The notes: generated from the sequence alone by a model not told the origin. A stretch of DNA of 8,820 nucleotides from Saprospiraceae bacterium (GCA_021739805.1 JAIPBB010000229.1:1-8820); one strand, 5' to 3'; numbered from the stretch's first letter, positions 1 to 5,716 are shown. Translations and numbers: made by a program.

Positions 1-756
1 TGTAATATTATTAAAGTCAGAATAATCATACTGATAAAATCCACTCTCCCCAATCACAAATAAAATATTATTAAAGAAAACGGCATCATAAGCAGTAATT
101 CCTGTGATGCTTCCAATTTCAGCAGCTTGATAACTCATCATTTTATTTATATCATAAATCACAACTCCTTGGTTTCCGTGGCACACATAAAGACGATTGC
201 CTTCCATATCCAAACCATAAGGATATTCGGCTGTTGTGTACGACCTAATTAAATTTGGATGGGTAACGGAAGTTATATCAATAACATTAATTTGCTTAAC
301 ATCCTCAACTCCACGACACACTTCATTATATCGTAATGTTACGAAAGCTAATGAATCATTAGCAATAACCGGATCGCAGGATGTCAAATGCTCAAATTGT
401 GAAAGCTGAGTTGGATTTTCAGGATTGCTTAAACTATAAATAAACATCCCTGTGGTTGAACCTATAAAAAGATAATCCTTAAAAGGATAAATAGTTTCAA
501 TTCCAAATCCAACATCAACAGTTCTGATATAATTTGGATTATCTGGAATGCTGATATCAATAACTTTCAACGAATTATTGTCTATTGCATAAATATAATT
601 TCCTTTAACAATAATTCGAGCGGTTGAACCACTTTTACCTTCTGTTTGTGCATTTTTCGGACTTTCCATGCTCACATCTGATTCTTTGCTACATGCAGTA
701 GAAATAAATACTATTAGCAAAATCAGAAATACTTTATTTAAACTTATATTTTTCAT
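1..756 (-). CDS. LVIVD-repeat surface lipoprotein (3' end beyond the window)
   Basis: The frame is open from the ATG at 756 down to base 1, giving 252 residues of a protein whose C-terminus lies outside the window. Residues 1-22 form a lipoprotein signal: a hydrophobic core (VFLILLIVFI), then STAC with Cys22 as the predicted lipidated residue, followed by the polar acidic tail SKESD. The rest consists of repeated strands of the LVIVD type: LKVIDISIPDNPNYIRTVDV (63-82), MFIYSLSNPENPTQLSQF (104-121), INVIDITSVTHPNLIRSY (156-173) and VVIYDINK (198-205). Such repeats build beta-propellers on exported proteins. No enzyme motif is visible. It lies 157 bp downstream of the shorter LVIVD lipoprotein gene on the same strand. 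I see no good promoter of its own, so the two are probably co-transcribed. In the Bacteroidota these two protein types commonly occur as neighbours. The ligand or role is unknown to me. Confidence 0.88.
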   Translation of the reverse strand, partial: MKNISLNKVFLILLIVFISTACSKESDVSMESPKNAQTEGKSGSTARIIVKGNYIYAIDNNSLKVIDISIPDNPNYIRTVDVGFGIETIYPFKDYLFIGSTTGMFIYSLSNPENPTQLSQFEHLTSCDPVIANDSLAFVTLRYNEVCRGVEDVKQINVIDITSVTHPNLIRSYTTAEYPYGLDMEGNRLYVCHGNQGVVIYDINKMMSYQAAEIGSITGITAYDAVFFNNILFVIGESGFYQYDYSDFNNIT

Positions 757-913
757 TTTATATTTTTTAAAATTATTCTAATTATTTTTTTTCAAACTAA
801 ATCTATCCAAGTCTGATTCTCTTAGGTTCACCAATCACCGATTCTTCCCTTTCTCAAGCTCTCAATTGCCTATTGCTTACTGCCTATTTATTCCCTTCTC
901 CTTCTCCTTAGCC
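757..913 (-). repeat. Intergenic spacer made of dispersed-repeat-like debris
   Basis: The spacer between the two lipoprotein genes contains no credible coding sequence. Read on the minus strand it begins with a purine run (AAGGCT followed by AAGGAGAAGGAGAAGG, 894-915, overlapping the stop codon of the upstream gene). It continues with two copies of AATAGGC 14 bp apart (868-888), GAGAGCTTGAGA (852-863), and ATTGGTGAAC (826-835). GAGAGC(T/C)TGAGA recurs at 7899-7910, and the reverse complement GTTCACCAAT recurs at 4299-4308. Short drifting repeats of this style are familiar between Bacteroidota genes, but I cannot assign a named family. The A/T-rich last 50 bp before the ATG at 756 show no TAnnTTTG box. 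Confidence 0.45.
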
Positions 914-1441
914 TTACCTATAACATTTCGCATTAACTATTTGCGTTTTCTCCCATCTCAAAACATAACCTTTACTTGGGTCAACACATTCAAAATAACC
1001 ACCAACAGTTTCTGGATAGAATTGGTCTTCGATAGGGTAAATGTCTTTTATTCTTTTCTTTAAAGTGATGTTTGATAGGTCAGAAATGTCAAGAGCTATC
1101 AAATCTGTCATATTATCAGCATAGAGAACTCCGTTTTTCACAACCACATCTTTTACTCCTGGGATACTGATAAATTTAACTTTCTTAGGAACTGCCGGAT
1201 TTGCATTATTAATAATATGTACTCCCAGTCCTTTGTCGGTTATATAAATCTCATTATTATATAAATACATTTTACCCGGACTGATTAAATCTGTAGGCGA
1301 CTTTGCTTGAATAGTAAAAGCTTCGTCTTTGCTAATATAAACAGGTTTATATCCTTCACCCGTAAAGCCGGAATTTCCATTATTTTTTGTGCATCCAAAA
1401 AGCAGCACAGATGCAAAAAATATTATTATTAATTTTTTCAT
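914..1441 (-). CDS. Short LVIVD-type lipoprotein, partner of the adjacent LVIVD lipoprotein
   Basis: This 175-residue protein is a lipoprotein. Residues 1-17 carry a lysine start, a hydrophobic stretch and the lipobox LFGC with Cys17 as the acylation site. The mature part has two recognisable LVIVD-like units: GVHIINNANPAVPKKVKFIS (73-92) and LIALDISDLSNITLKKRI (114-131). The segment ISPGKMYLYNNEIYITDKG (53-71) is the usual entry strand. The protein ends shortly after LRWEK, where relatives I recall also end, so it looks complete despite its modest size; the last few residues run into repeat-like DNA and may be recent. It is the first gene of a leftward unit and diverges from the ECF sigma gene across 213 bp. 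An ECF-like promoter copy and a nearer TAnnTTTG box precede it. Function is unknown; a surface or periplasmic binding or scaffold role is only an inference. Confidence 0.85.
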   Translation of the reverse strand: MKKLIIIFFASVLLFGCTKNNGNSGFTGEGYKPVYISKDEAFTIQAKSPTDLISPGKMYLYNNEIYITDKGLGVHIINNANPAVPKKVKFISIPGVKDVVVKNGVLYADNMTDLIALDISDLSNITLKKRIKDIYPIEDQFYPETVGGYFECVDPSKGYVLRWEKTQIVNAKCYR

Positions 1442-1461
1442 GTTAATTATTTTTCATTTTT

Positions 1462-1469
1462 CAAAACTA
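1462..1469 (-). promoter_or_regulatory. Housekeeping -7 box (TAGTTTTG) for the leftward lipoprotein genes
   Basis: On the minus strand this reads TAGTTTTG, a full match to the Bacteroidota primary-sigma -7 consensus TAnnTTTG. Transcription would start about 15 nt before the ATG at 1441. A TTTG that could act as the -33 element sits 25 bp upstream (1495-1498), longer than the usual 17-23 bp, so the promoter is only partly supported. Confidence 0.4.
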
Positions 1470-1519
1470 CAATTTTTCAATTTTTTTCATTTTTCAAACA
1501 ATTGGGTGTATTGTTTAAA

Positions 1520-1552
1520 ACTAGAATGCAAAAGTGTGCAAAATGGTTGCGT
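1520..1552 (-). promoter_or_regulatory. Candidate ECF-type promoter facing the lipoprotein genes
   Basis: On the minus strand the sequence reads ACGCAACCA (1552-1544), 15 nt, then CATTCTAGT (1528-1520). A second copy with the same 9-mer, the same 15-nt spacing and a 7/9 match in the second block faces the opposite way at 1573-1605. An AAC-containing upstream block with about 16 nt to the downstream block is the geometry expected of ECF sigma promoters. The inferred start point leaves a leader of about 70 nt before the ATG at 1441. It could instead be one half of a large operator palindrome. Confidence 0.55.
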
Positions 1553-1572
1553 AAATAAATAAATTTTTCTCA

Positions 1573-1605
1573 ACGCAACCAAATATTTATGTTTTTCATT
1601 ATAAT
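1573..1605 (+). promoter_or_regulatory. Candidate ECF-type promoter facing the sigma factor operon
   Basis: The sequence reads ACGCAACCA (1573-1581), 15 nt, then CATTATAAT (1597-1605). It is the mirror copy of the element at 1520-1552 and points toward the ECF sigma gene, as expected for autoregulation. The leader to the start codon at 1655 would be about 45 nt. A second, weak box TAATTTTA (1633-1640), with TTG 15 bp upstream (1615-1617), could be a housekeeping promoter but departs from the consensus at the last base and in spacing. Confidence 0.55.
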
Positions 1606-1654
1606 AAAAAAGCATTGCCTATGAGAATTTCATAATTTTAGAAAAAATTTCTTA

Positions 1655-2182
1655 TTGGATTCGCTGGAAAAGATAATAATTGGGTGTAAAGAAGAACAGC
1701 ATGAAGCTCAAAAGGCTCTGTTCTTATTGTTTTCTGAGAAAATGCTCGGGCTGTGTTTGTATTACACATCCGACATGCAAGAGGCGGAAGATATTTTACA
1801 CGATGGTTTTATCAGAATCTTTGAACAAATAGGGAAATATAAAGAAACAGGAAATTTTGAAGCATGGATGAGAAGAGTTTTTATAAACCTTGCTTTAATG
1901 CGATTCAGAAAAAAAAGCAAAATTTCTAAAATTGAAGAAACCCCTGAATCCAGCTTTGTAAACAAGGACAATTTTACGACCATCGATGTGAATATTGATG
2001 ATATGATGAAAATGATTATGAATCTATCACCACAATATCGGATGGTTTTTAATTTATATGCAATTGAAGGATATAAGCATAAGGAAATTTCGAAAATGCT
2101 AAACATCAGCATTGGAACTTCAAAATCTAACTTATCAAGAGCAAGAATGATTTTGCAAGAACAACTAAAAGACTTTGAATAA
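1655..2182 (+). CDS. ECF-family RNA polymerase sigma factor
   Basis: The 175-residue product is a complete sigma-70 family ECF factor. Region 2 spans about residues 21-88, with AEDILHDGFIRIFEQIGKYK (44-63, core binding and -10 recognition helix) and NFEAWMRRVFINLALMRFRK (67-86). A short linker follows. Region 4 spans about 121-172, with the helix-turn-helix from YKHKEISKMLNIS (140-152) to TSKSNLSRAR (155-164), which would read the -35 element. The start is TTG at 1655. The frame is closed by a TGA at 1622-1624 and the next ATG (residue 30) would remove the start of region 2, so the non-ATG start is the best choice. No Shine-Dalgarno sequence is seen, as usual in this phylum. The gene is 6 bp upstream of the putative anti-sigma gene and surely co-transcribed with it. 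The mirrored promoter-like sequence upstream suggests autoregulation. Confidence 0.95.
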   Translation: MDSLEKIIIGCKEEQHEAQKALFLLFSEKMLGLCLYYTSDMQEAEDILHDGFIRIFEQIGKYKETGNFEAWMRRVFINLALMRFRKKSKISKIEETPESSFVNKDNFTTIDVNIDDMMKMIMNLSPQYRMVFNLYAIEGYKHKEISKMLNISIGTSKSNLSRARMILQEQLKDFE

Positions 2183-2188
2183 AAATAA

Positions 2189-3556
2189 ATGCAAAAGGAC
2201 ACTAACATAGATAATATTTTCAAACAAAAAGCCATGAACTTTGGTGTGAAAGTTCCTGCTGCTATGTTTGATAATATTGCAGGTGACCTAAAGAAAAGGA
2301 AAAAGAAAAAACGATGGTTTCTAATTTTCTTTCTTTCTCTTTTGCCAGTTGCAATTGCTATTATTTTGGCTATTGATTCCTTTTACTCAAATAATGGAAT
2401 AACAGAAAATACTGACAAATTATCCAAAACTTTTCAGCATAAAGATTTTTCAAAGTATTGTTTTAATGAGAAAAATAAGGAGGAGGCTGAGGCGAAGGCT
2501 AAGGCGAAGGCTGAGGATAAGGAGAAGGAAAAGGAAAAAGTAATTGAAGTTGGTGAGAAAATAATTGATGAAGTTAAAAATGATAAAATAACAATTGAAG
2601 ATAAGGTTGATTTAAAAGAACGAGAAGTTGAGAAAGAAATAATTAAACCAACTAAAACAACTTTAGATTCAGTTTCTGAAATATCAATAATGGATACAAT
2701 TTTTACAACAACTGAAACTAAAATTGATACATCAATTAATTCTGATGAAGAAGAAAATGTAGCAAAAACAGATTCTATAAGATTTGAACCCGAAAAGCAG
2801 GATACAATAACACAAATGCCACCTTCAATTAATGTTTCTAGATTCACAATTGGTTTTTCAATTGGTCCAGGAAGAGCATTCAGGACAAGCAATGTTGGAA
2901 ATATTAATGAGGATTTTATTGCTCAGAGCTTTGACGATAAAGCTATTTCAAATTTCAATCGTAATTTTTATATCAAATATCAATTAAGCAGAAGGTTTGC
3001 TTTTTCAACAGGACTATCATTCTTTAAAATTGGACATACAGCAAAATTTTCCGTTCCTAATGAATACCTTAGGTATATTCATGCCGAGAATTTTGGTCAT
3101 ACTTCAGCAGGATTTTATGATTTAGACATTAAAGAAGTTGAAAGTATTTTAAAATCAAATGATTTCTACACCATTGATTGCATTAGGAAATTTGAAGACA
3201 TTCAAATGAAAATTAATGTTACTGATATACCATTTTCGCTTTCATATAATTTCCTTTTAAAAAACAGAATAAAGCTTGAATTAATGGGCGGTCTTAATAT
3301 GGCATTTTTAGGAAAAAGTGAAGTTGAAATCGGTTTAAATAATAATTACTATTCTGTAGGCAACATGAGCAATCTGCAAAAAAGCATTTTCGGATTTTCG
3401 ACAGGGCTGGGCATTTCCTATGAAATTTATAATGGTTTTAATTTCAGGCTTGACCCGATTTATAGACGCTATTTCAATACTGTAAGCACTTCTGAAAGTT
3501 TTAAATATATGCCTTATACTTTTTCGGTTAATGGGGGATTTTCGTTGTCGTTTTAA
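2189..3556 (+). CDS. Putative dual membrane-spanning anti-sigma factor with outer-membrane beta-barrel (Dma-like)
   Basis: The 455-residue product has four parts. Residues 1-42 are a short cytoplasmic segment (IDNIFKQKAMNFGVKVPAAM) ending in a lysine/arginine cluster. Segments of this type follow ECF sigma genes in the Bacteroidota and are thought to hold the sigma factor. Residues 43-62 are one hydrophobic helix. Residues 63-216 are a polar, Glu/Lys-rich, low-complexity stretch. Residues 217-455 alternate polar and hydrophobic residues, are rich in Gly and aromatics, and end in GGFSLSF with the terminal Phe typical of BAM-inserted barrels. There is no signal-peptidase site, so the chain could span inner membrane, periplasm and outer membrane. 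This matches the Dma anti-sigma family reported in Bacteroides thetaiotaomicron, where Dma1 restrains vesicle formation. The sigma partner is inferred from the 6-bp spacing. The alternative is a barrel protein not involved in sigma control. Confidence 0.8.
   Translation: MQKDTNIDNIFKQKAMNFGVKVPAAMFDNIAGDLKKRKKKKRWFLIFFLSLLPVAIAIILAIDSFYSNNGITENTDKLSKTFQHKDFSKYCFNEKNKEEAEAKAKAKAEDKEKEKEKVIEVGEKIIDEVKNDKITIEDKVDLKEREVEKEIIKPTKTTLDSVSEISIMDTIFTTTETKIDTSINSDEEENVAKTDSIRFEPEKQDTITQMPPSINVSRFTIGFSIGPGRAFRTSNVGNINEDFIAQSFDDKAISNFNRNFYIKYQLSRRFAFSTGLSFFKIGHTAKFSVPNEYLRYIHAENFGHTSAGFYDLDIKEVESILKSNDFYTIDCIRKFEDIQMKINVTDIPFSLSYNFLLKNRIKLELMGGLNMAFLGKSEVEIGLNNNYYSVGNMSNLQKSIFGFSTGLGISYEIYNGFNFRLDPIYRRYFNTVSTSESFKYMPYTFSVNGGFSLSF
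2483..2539 (+). repeat. In-frame purine hexamer repeat inside the anti-sigma linker
   Basis: Nine six-base units run in frame: five of the form (G/A)AGGC(T/G), then GAGGAT, AAGGAG and two AAGGAA. They encode alternating Glu/Lys and Ala, then Lys-Glu pairs (residues 99-116). GAG, AAG and GCG codons dominate here, whereas the flanking linker uses mostly GAA and AAA. Each unit adds two residues without shifting frame. Confidence 0.75.
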
Positions 3557-3559
3557 TTT

Positions 3560-3576
3560 GATTTTCTTAGAAAATC
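3560..3576 (+). terminator. Short hairpin after the anti-sigma gene (weak terminator or attenuator candidate)
   Basis: GATTTTC (3560-3566) and GAAAATC (3570-3576) form a perfect 7-bp stem with a 3-nt loop, 4 bp after the stop of the barrel gene and 20 bp before the next ATG. The stem is AT-rich and no T-run follows, so full termination is doubtful. It might modulate read-through or message stability. Confidence 0.3.
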
Positions 3577-3595
3577 GTAAATCTATTAAAGAATT

Positions 3596-4216
3596 ATGAA
3601 ATCATATTTAACAATACTTTTTCTTCTTACCTTATCCTTCATCTATGGACAAGAACAAAATAAGGATATTAGAATTTTTACCAATCTTCCACAAAACATT
3701 GATTTTTCACATGCTAGAGCTAACATTGGTTTTGAAATGAGCATTAAAAATAATAAAAGTCTTACATTAGGTTTGGGCTATTATCATAGTTTGATGCACT
3801 TAGGAAAATCTAAAGGAATAAATTTATCTTTCGAATACAAAAAGTTTAGGAACGAAAATTTCTATTTAGGATTTGGTGTTATGGGTGGAAAATTACAATA
3901 TGAAGCAAAAAGTCAGTTTTTCACTGGTGATTATTGGTCACTTGACTCGATTTATAGTGAATCTTATACAATTGATAAATTATTAATCGATATGTATTTT
4001 AGTTTTGGTGATAGAGTGGATTTGACGGAACATTTTTATTTTGATATCTTTTGCGGAATTGGTTTTAGGTATAAAGAAACCATTCATCTCGATAGGACAC
4101 GTCTGGAAGACAAAATGTACAAGCACTCAATACGTATAGTTGACATGAGAGATTCTGAAGGAATATATTTTTGGCCAATATTAAAAGTTGGAGTAAAACT
4201 AGGATTGAAGATTTAA
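3596..4216 (+). CDS. Small secreted protein, probable outer-membrane beta-barrel
   Basis: The 206-residue product starts with a Sec signal peptide (MKSYLTILFLLTLSFIYG, cleavage predicted before Gln19) and has no lipobox. The mature chain has repeated amphipathic strands with Gly/aromatic alternation: ANIGFEMSI (42-50), SLTLGLGYYH, NFYLGFGVMGG, HFYFDIFCGIGFRYK, and the closing strand WPILKVGVKLGLKI. About eight such strands fit an 8-stranded outer-membrane barrel. The last residue is Ile rather than the usual Phe. I cannot name the family. The gene lies 39 bp after the anti-sigma/barrel gene on the same strand with only a weak hairpin between them, so it is probably the third gene of the sigma operon and may be a sensor accessory or regulon product. 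That role is inferred only from position. Confidence 0.7.
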   Translation: MKSYLTILFLLTLSFIYGQEQNKDIRIFTNLPQNIDFSHARANIGFEMSIKNNKSLTLGLGYYHSLMHLGKSKGINLSFEYKKFRNENFYLGFGVMGGKLQYEAKSQFFTGDYWSLDSIYSESYTIDKLLIDMYFSFGDRVDLTEHFYFDIFCGIGFRYKETIHLDRTRLEDKMYKHSIRIVDMRDSEGIYFWPILKVGVKLGLKI

Positions 4217-4296
4217 TTATTGACTTTTATAATATTCATTTTATCAGGACTGTTAATGTGGGATTTTCGTTATATTTTCGATTAGTTATTGGCTTT
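4216..4296 (+). pseudogene. Remnant of an outer-membrane barrel C-terminus
   Basis: The non-coding stretch after the small barrel gene contains 28 bases (4252-4279) that match 24 of 28 bases at the 3' end of the 455-codon gene (3527-3554), including 19 of the first 20. Translated, the copy reads RTVNVGFSLYF, compared with TFSVNGGFSLSF at the true C-terminus. It is not in the frame of the preceding gene, has no start codon and runs past the expected stop to a TAG at 4294-4296. It looks like the tail of a duplicated barrel gene lost by deletion. The remaining spacer to 4344 holds nothing else I recognise. Confidence 0.45.
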
Positions 4297-4344
4297 TAGT
4301 TCACCAATTTATTGAACAATAATACAATCAATAATAAATTATTC

Positions 4345-4352
4345 TACCTTTG
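4345..4352 (+). promoter_or_regulatory. Housekeeping -7 box (TACCTTTG) for the PLP enzyme gene
   Basis: TACCTTTG is a full match to TAnnTTTG, 21 bp before the ATG at 4374. The nearest clear upstream TTG (4312-4314) is 30 bp away, too far for a normal -33 element. The box overlaps a possible TTG start at 4350, which argues that translation begins at 4374 instead. Confidence 0.45.
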
Positions 4353-4373
4353 AAAATCATTAACTGTTTATAT

Positions 4374-5615
4374 ATGAAACTAGATTTAGAGTTTGTACGC
4401 TCACAATTTCCGGCATTTAAAGAGCCTTCATTGGATGGATGGGCTTTTTTTGAGAATGCCGGAGGATCATATCCTTGTATACAATTTATTAATCGATTGA
4501 CCGACTTTTATATGAAAAACAAGGTTCAAGTCAACTATCCATATCCTGCATCAACCTTAGCCGGAGAATTGATGGAAGCTTCTTATAAAAGAATAGCTGA
4601 TTACTTGAATGTTGATGATTCAGAAATTCATTTTGGTCCATCCACTACACAAAATATTTATGTATTGGCAAATGCAATGAGTCCATTATGGAAACAGGGT
4701 GACGAAATCATTGTTTCTTGTCAAGATCACGAAGCCAATGCTGGTGCATGGAGAAAATTAGAAAAAAAAGGAATTAAAATAGTAGAGTGGCATGTAAACT
4801 CTAAAACAGGATTGTTGAACCTAGATGAATTGGATGTTTTATTTTCCGATCGAACAAAAATGCTTGCTTTTCCTCACTGTTCAAATATAATAGGTCATAT
4901 TAATCCTGTTAAAGAAATTAGCCAAAGAGCACATAAAAATGGAGCACTAGCAGTTGTAGATGGAGTAGCTATGGCACCGCATGGTTTCCCTGATTTAAAA
5001 GATCTTGGTGTAGATATCTATTTTTATTCATTGTACAAAACTTATGGTCCCCATTTGGGATTGATGTTTGTTAAAAAAGACCTGATAGGAAAGCTGGAAA
5101 ACCAATCTCATTTTTTCAAGGAAGGTATAATTAGAAGTATGTTAACACCCGCAGGACCAGATCATGCACAAATTGCTTCTGCCAGTGGAATAATCGATTA
5201 TTTTGATGCAGTTTATGAGCATCATTATAATGATGATGCAGAATCTTCTGAAAGAAACAGAGCATTAAACAGATTATTTCAGAAGCATGAAAAAGGACTA
5301 CTGAAGCCTTTACTTGATTTTTTGAAATCCCGAGATGATATTGAAATAATAGGTCCTGATAGTGCAGAAGGAAGAGCACCAACTGTTTCTATTATTCCAA
5401 AAAAGATTAGTATTAAAAAACTTTACGCAAGCTTAACCGAACACAAACTGATGTTAGGTATGGGTCATTTTTATGCTGTCCGACCATTAATGGATATGGA
5501 TATACCAATACAAACTGGTGTGTTAAGAATATCATTTTTGCATTACACCAGCAAGGAAGAAATTAATCAACTAATAGAAGGCTTGAAGGCAACATTGGAT
5601 GAAAACACATTATAA
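4374..5615 (+). CDS. Cysteine-desulfurase-like PLP-dependent enzyme (aminotransferase class V, VC1184-like subfamily)
   Basis: The 413-residue product is a fold-type I PLP enzyme of aminotransferase class V. Visible landmarks, numbered from the ATG at 4374, are the N-terminal FFENAGG (25-31), the phosphate-loop region FGPSTTQN (87-94), His119 in DHEANAGAW (stacks on PLP in relatives), Asp196 in VVDGVAMAPH (binds the PLP nitrogen), and Lys222 in YSLYKTYGPHLG (Schiff-base lysine). LRISFLHY near the end carries the usual substrate-binding Arg. In SufS-type enzymes a catalytic Cys follows the Gly-His near residue 370. Here that motif is GMGHFYAVRP with no Cys, so classical sulfur transfer from cysteine is doubtful. 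The pattern fits the shorter VC1184-like subfamily (TIGR01976), whose substrate is not established. An in-frame TTG at 4350 would add eight residues but lies inside the promoter box. The gene appears monocistronic. Confidence 0.88.
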   Translation: MKLDLEFVRSQFPAFKEPSLDGWAFFENAGGSYPCIQFINRLTDFYMKNKVQVNYPYPASTLAGELMEASYKRIADYLNVDDSEIHFGPSTTQNIYVLANAMSPLWKQGDEIIVSCQDHEANAGAWRKLEKKGIKIVEWHVNSKTGLLNLDELDVLFSDRTKMLAFPHCSNIIGHINPVKEISQRAHKNGALAVVDGVAMAPHGFPDLKDLGVDIYFYSLYKTYGPHLGLMFVKKDLIGKLENQSHFFKEGIIRSMLTPAGPDHAQIASASGIIDYFDAVYEHHYNDDAESSERNRALNRLFQKHEKGLLKPLLDFLKSRDDIEIIGPDSAEGRAPTVSIIPKKISIKKLYASLTEHKLMLGMGHFYAVRPLMDMDIPIQTGVLRISFLHYTSKEEINQLIEGLKATLDENTL

Positions 5616-5623
5616 GCGAAACA

Positions 5624-5716
5624 TTAATACTTCACCACCTTAAAAAAACGCATAAACTCACCAGAGATAAATTTAATTACATAAATACTATTTGGACTTG
5701 GCTTTATGTTAATTAA
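5624..5716 (-). pseudogene. Antisense remnant of a T9SS C-terminal sorting domain
   Basis: On the minus strand this spacer encodes an open stretch ending in SIYVIKFISGEFMRFFKVVK plus one Tyr and a TAA stop at 5626-5624. The pattern G/S-IYVIK-x-SG-x(4)-(F)KVVK is the terminal strand pair of type A T9SS sorting domains, such as the tails GLYFLIVEDMNGEKSVKKII and GIYFYRAY seen in the next two genes. Upstream on the same strand the frame is closed by a stop at 5719-5717, so the rest of the gene has been lost. It lies between two plus-strand genes and overlaps the -33 element of the next promoter. Confidence 0.5.

Noticed and set aside
866..1063. 65-residue plus-strand reading frame
   Set aside because: It is antisense to the end of the lipoprotein gene and the repeat spacer, with no plausible start context or protein pattern.
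1544..1581. Simple hairpin or bidirectional terminator reading of the 9-bp inverted repeat
   Set aside because: It lies between divergent gene starts, not ends, has a 20-nt loop, and the matched outer blocks with equal spacing are better explained by two promoter copies, though an operator palindrome remains possible.
1762..2235. 157-residue minus-strand reading frame opposite the sigma gene
   Set aside because: The sense strand encodes a complete ECF sigma factor; the antisense frame shows no family features.
2434..2892. 152-residue minus-strand reading frame opposite the anti-sigma linker
   Set aside because: It is the shadow of the Glu/Lys-rich linker: the purine-rich coding strand gives a Ser/Phe/Leu-rich antisense frame with no domain.
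4299..4318. GTTCA...TGAAC inverted repeat as an operator upstream of the PLP enzyme gene
   Set aside because: Only five base pairs match and the GTTCACCAAT word recurs in an unrelated spacer, so chance or repeat debris is more likely.
4350..4373. Upstream TTG start for the PLP enzyme
   Set aside because: The TTG at 4350 lies inside the TACCTTTG promoter box, so it would not be in the transcript; the ATG at 4374 fits family length.
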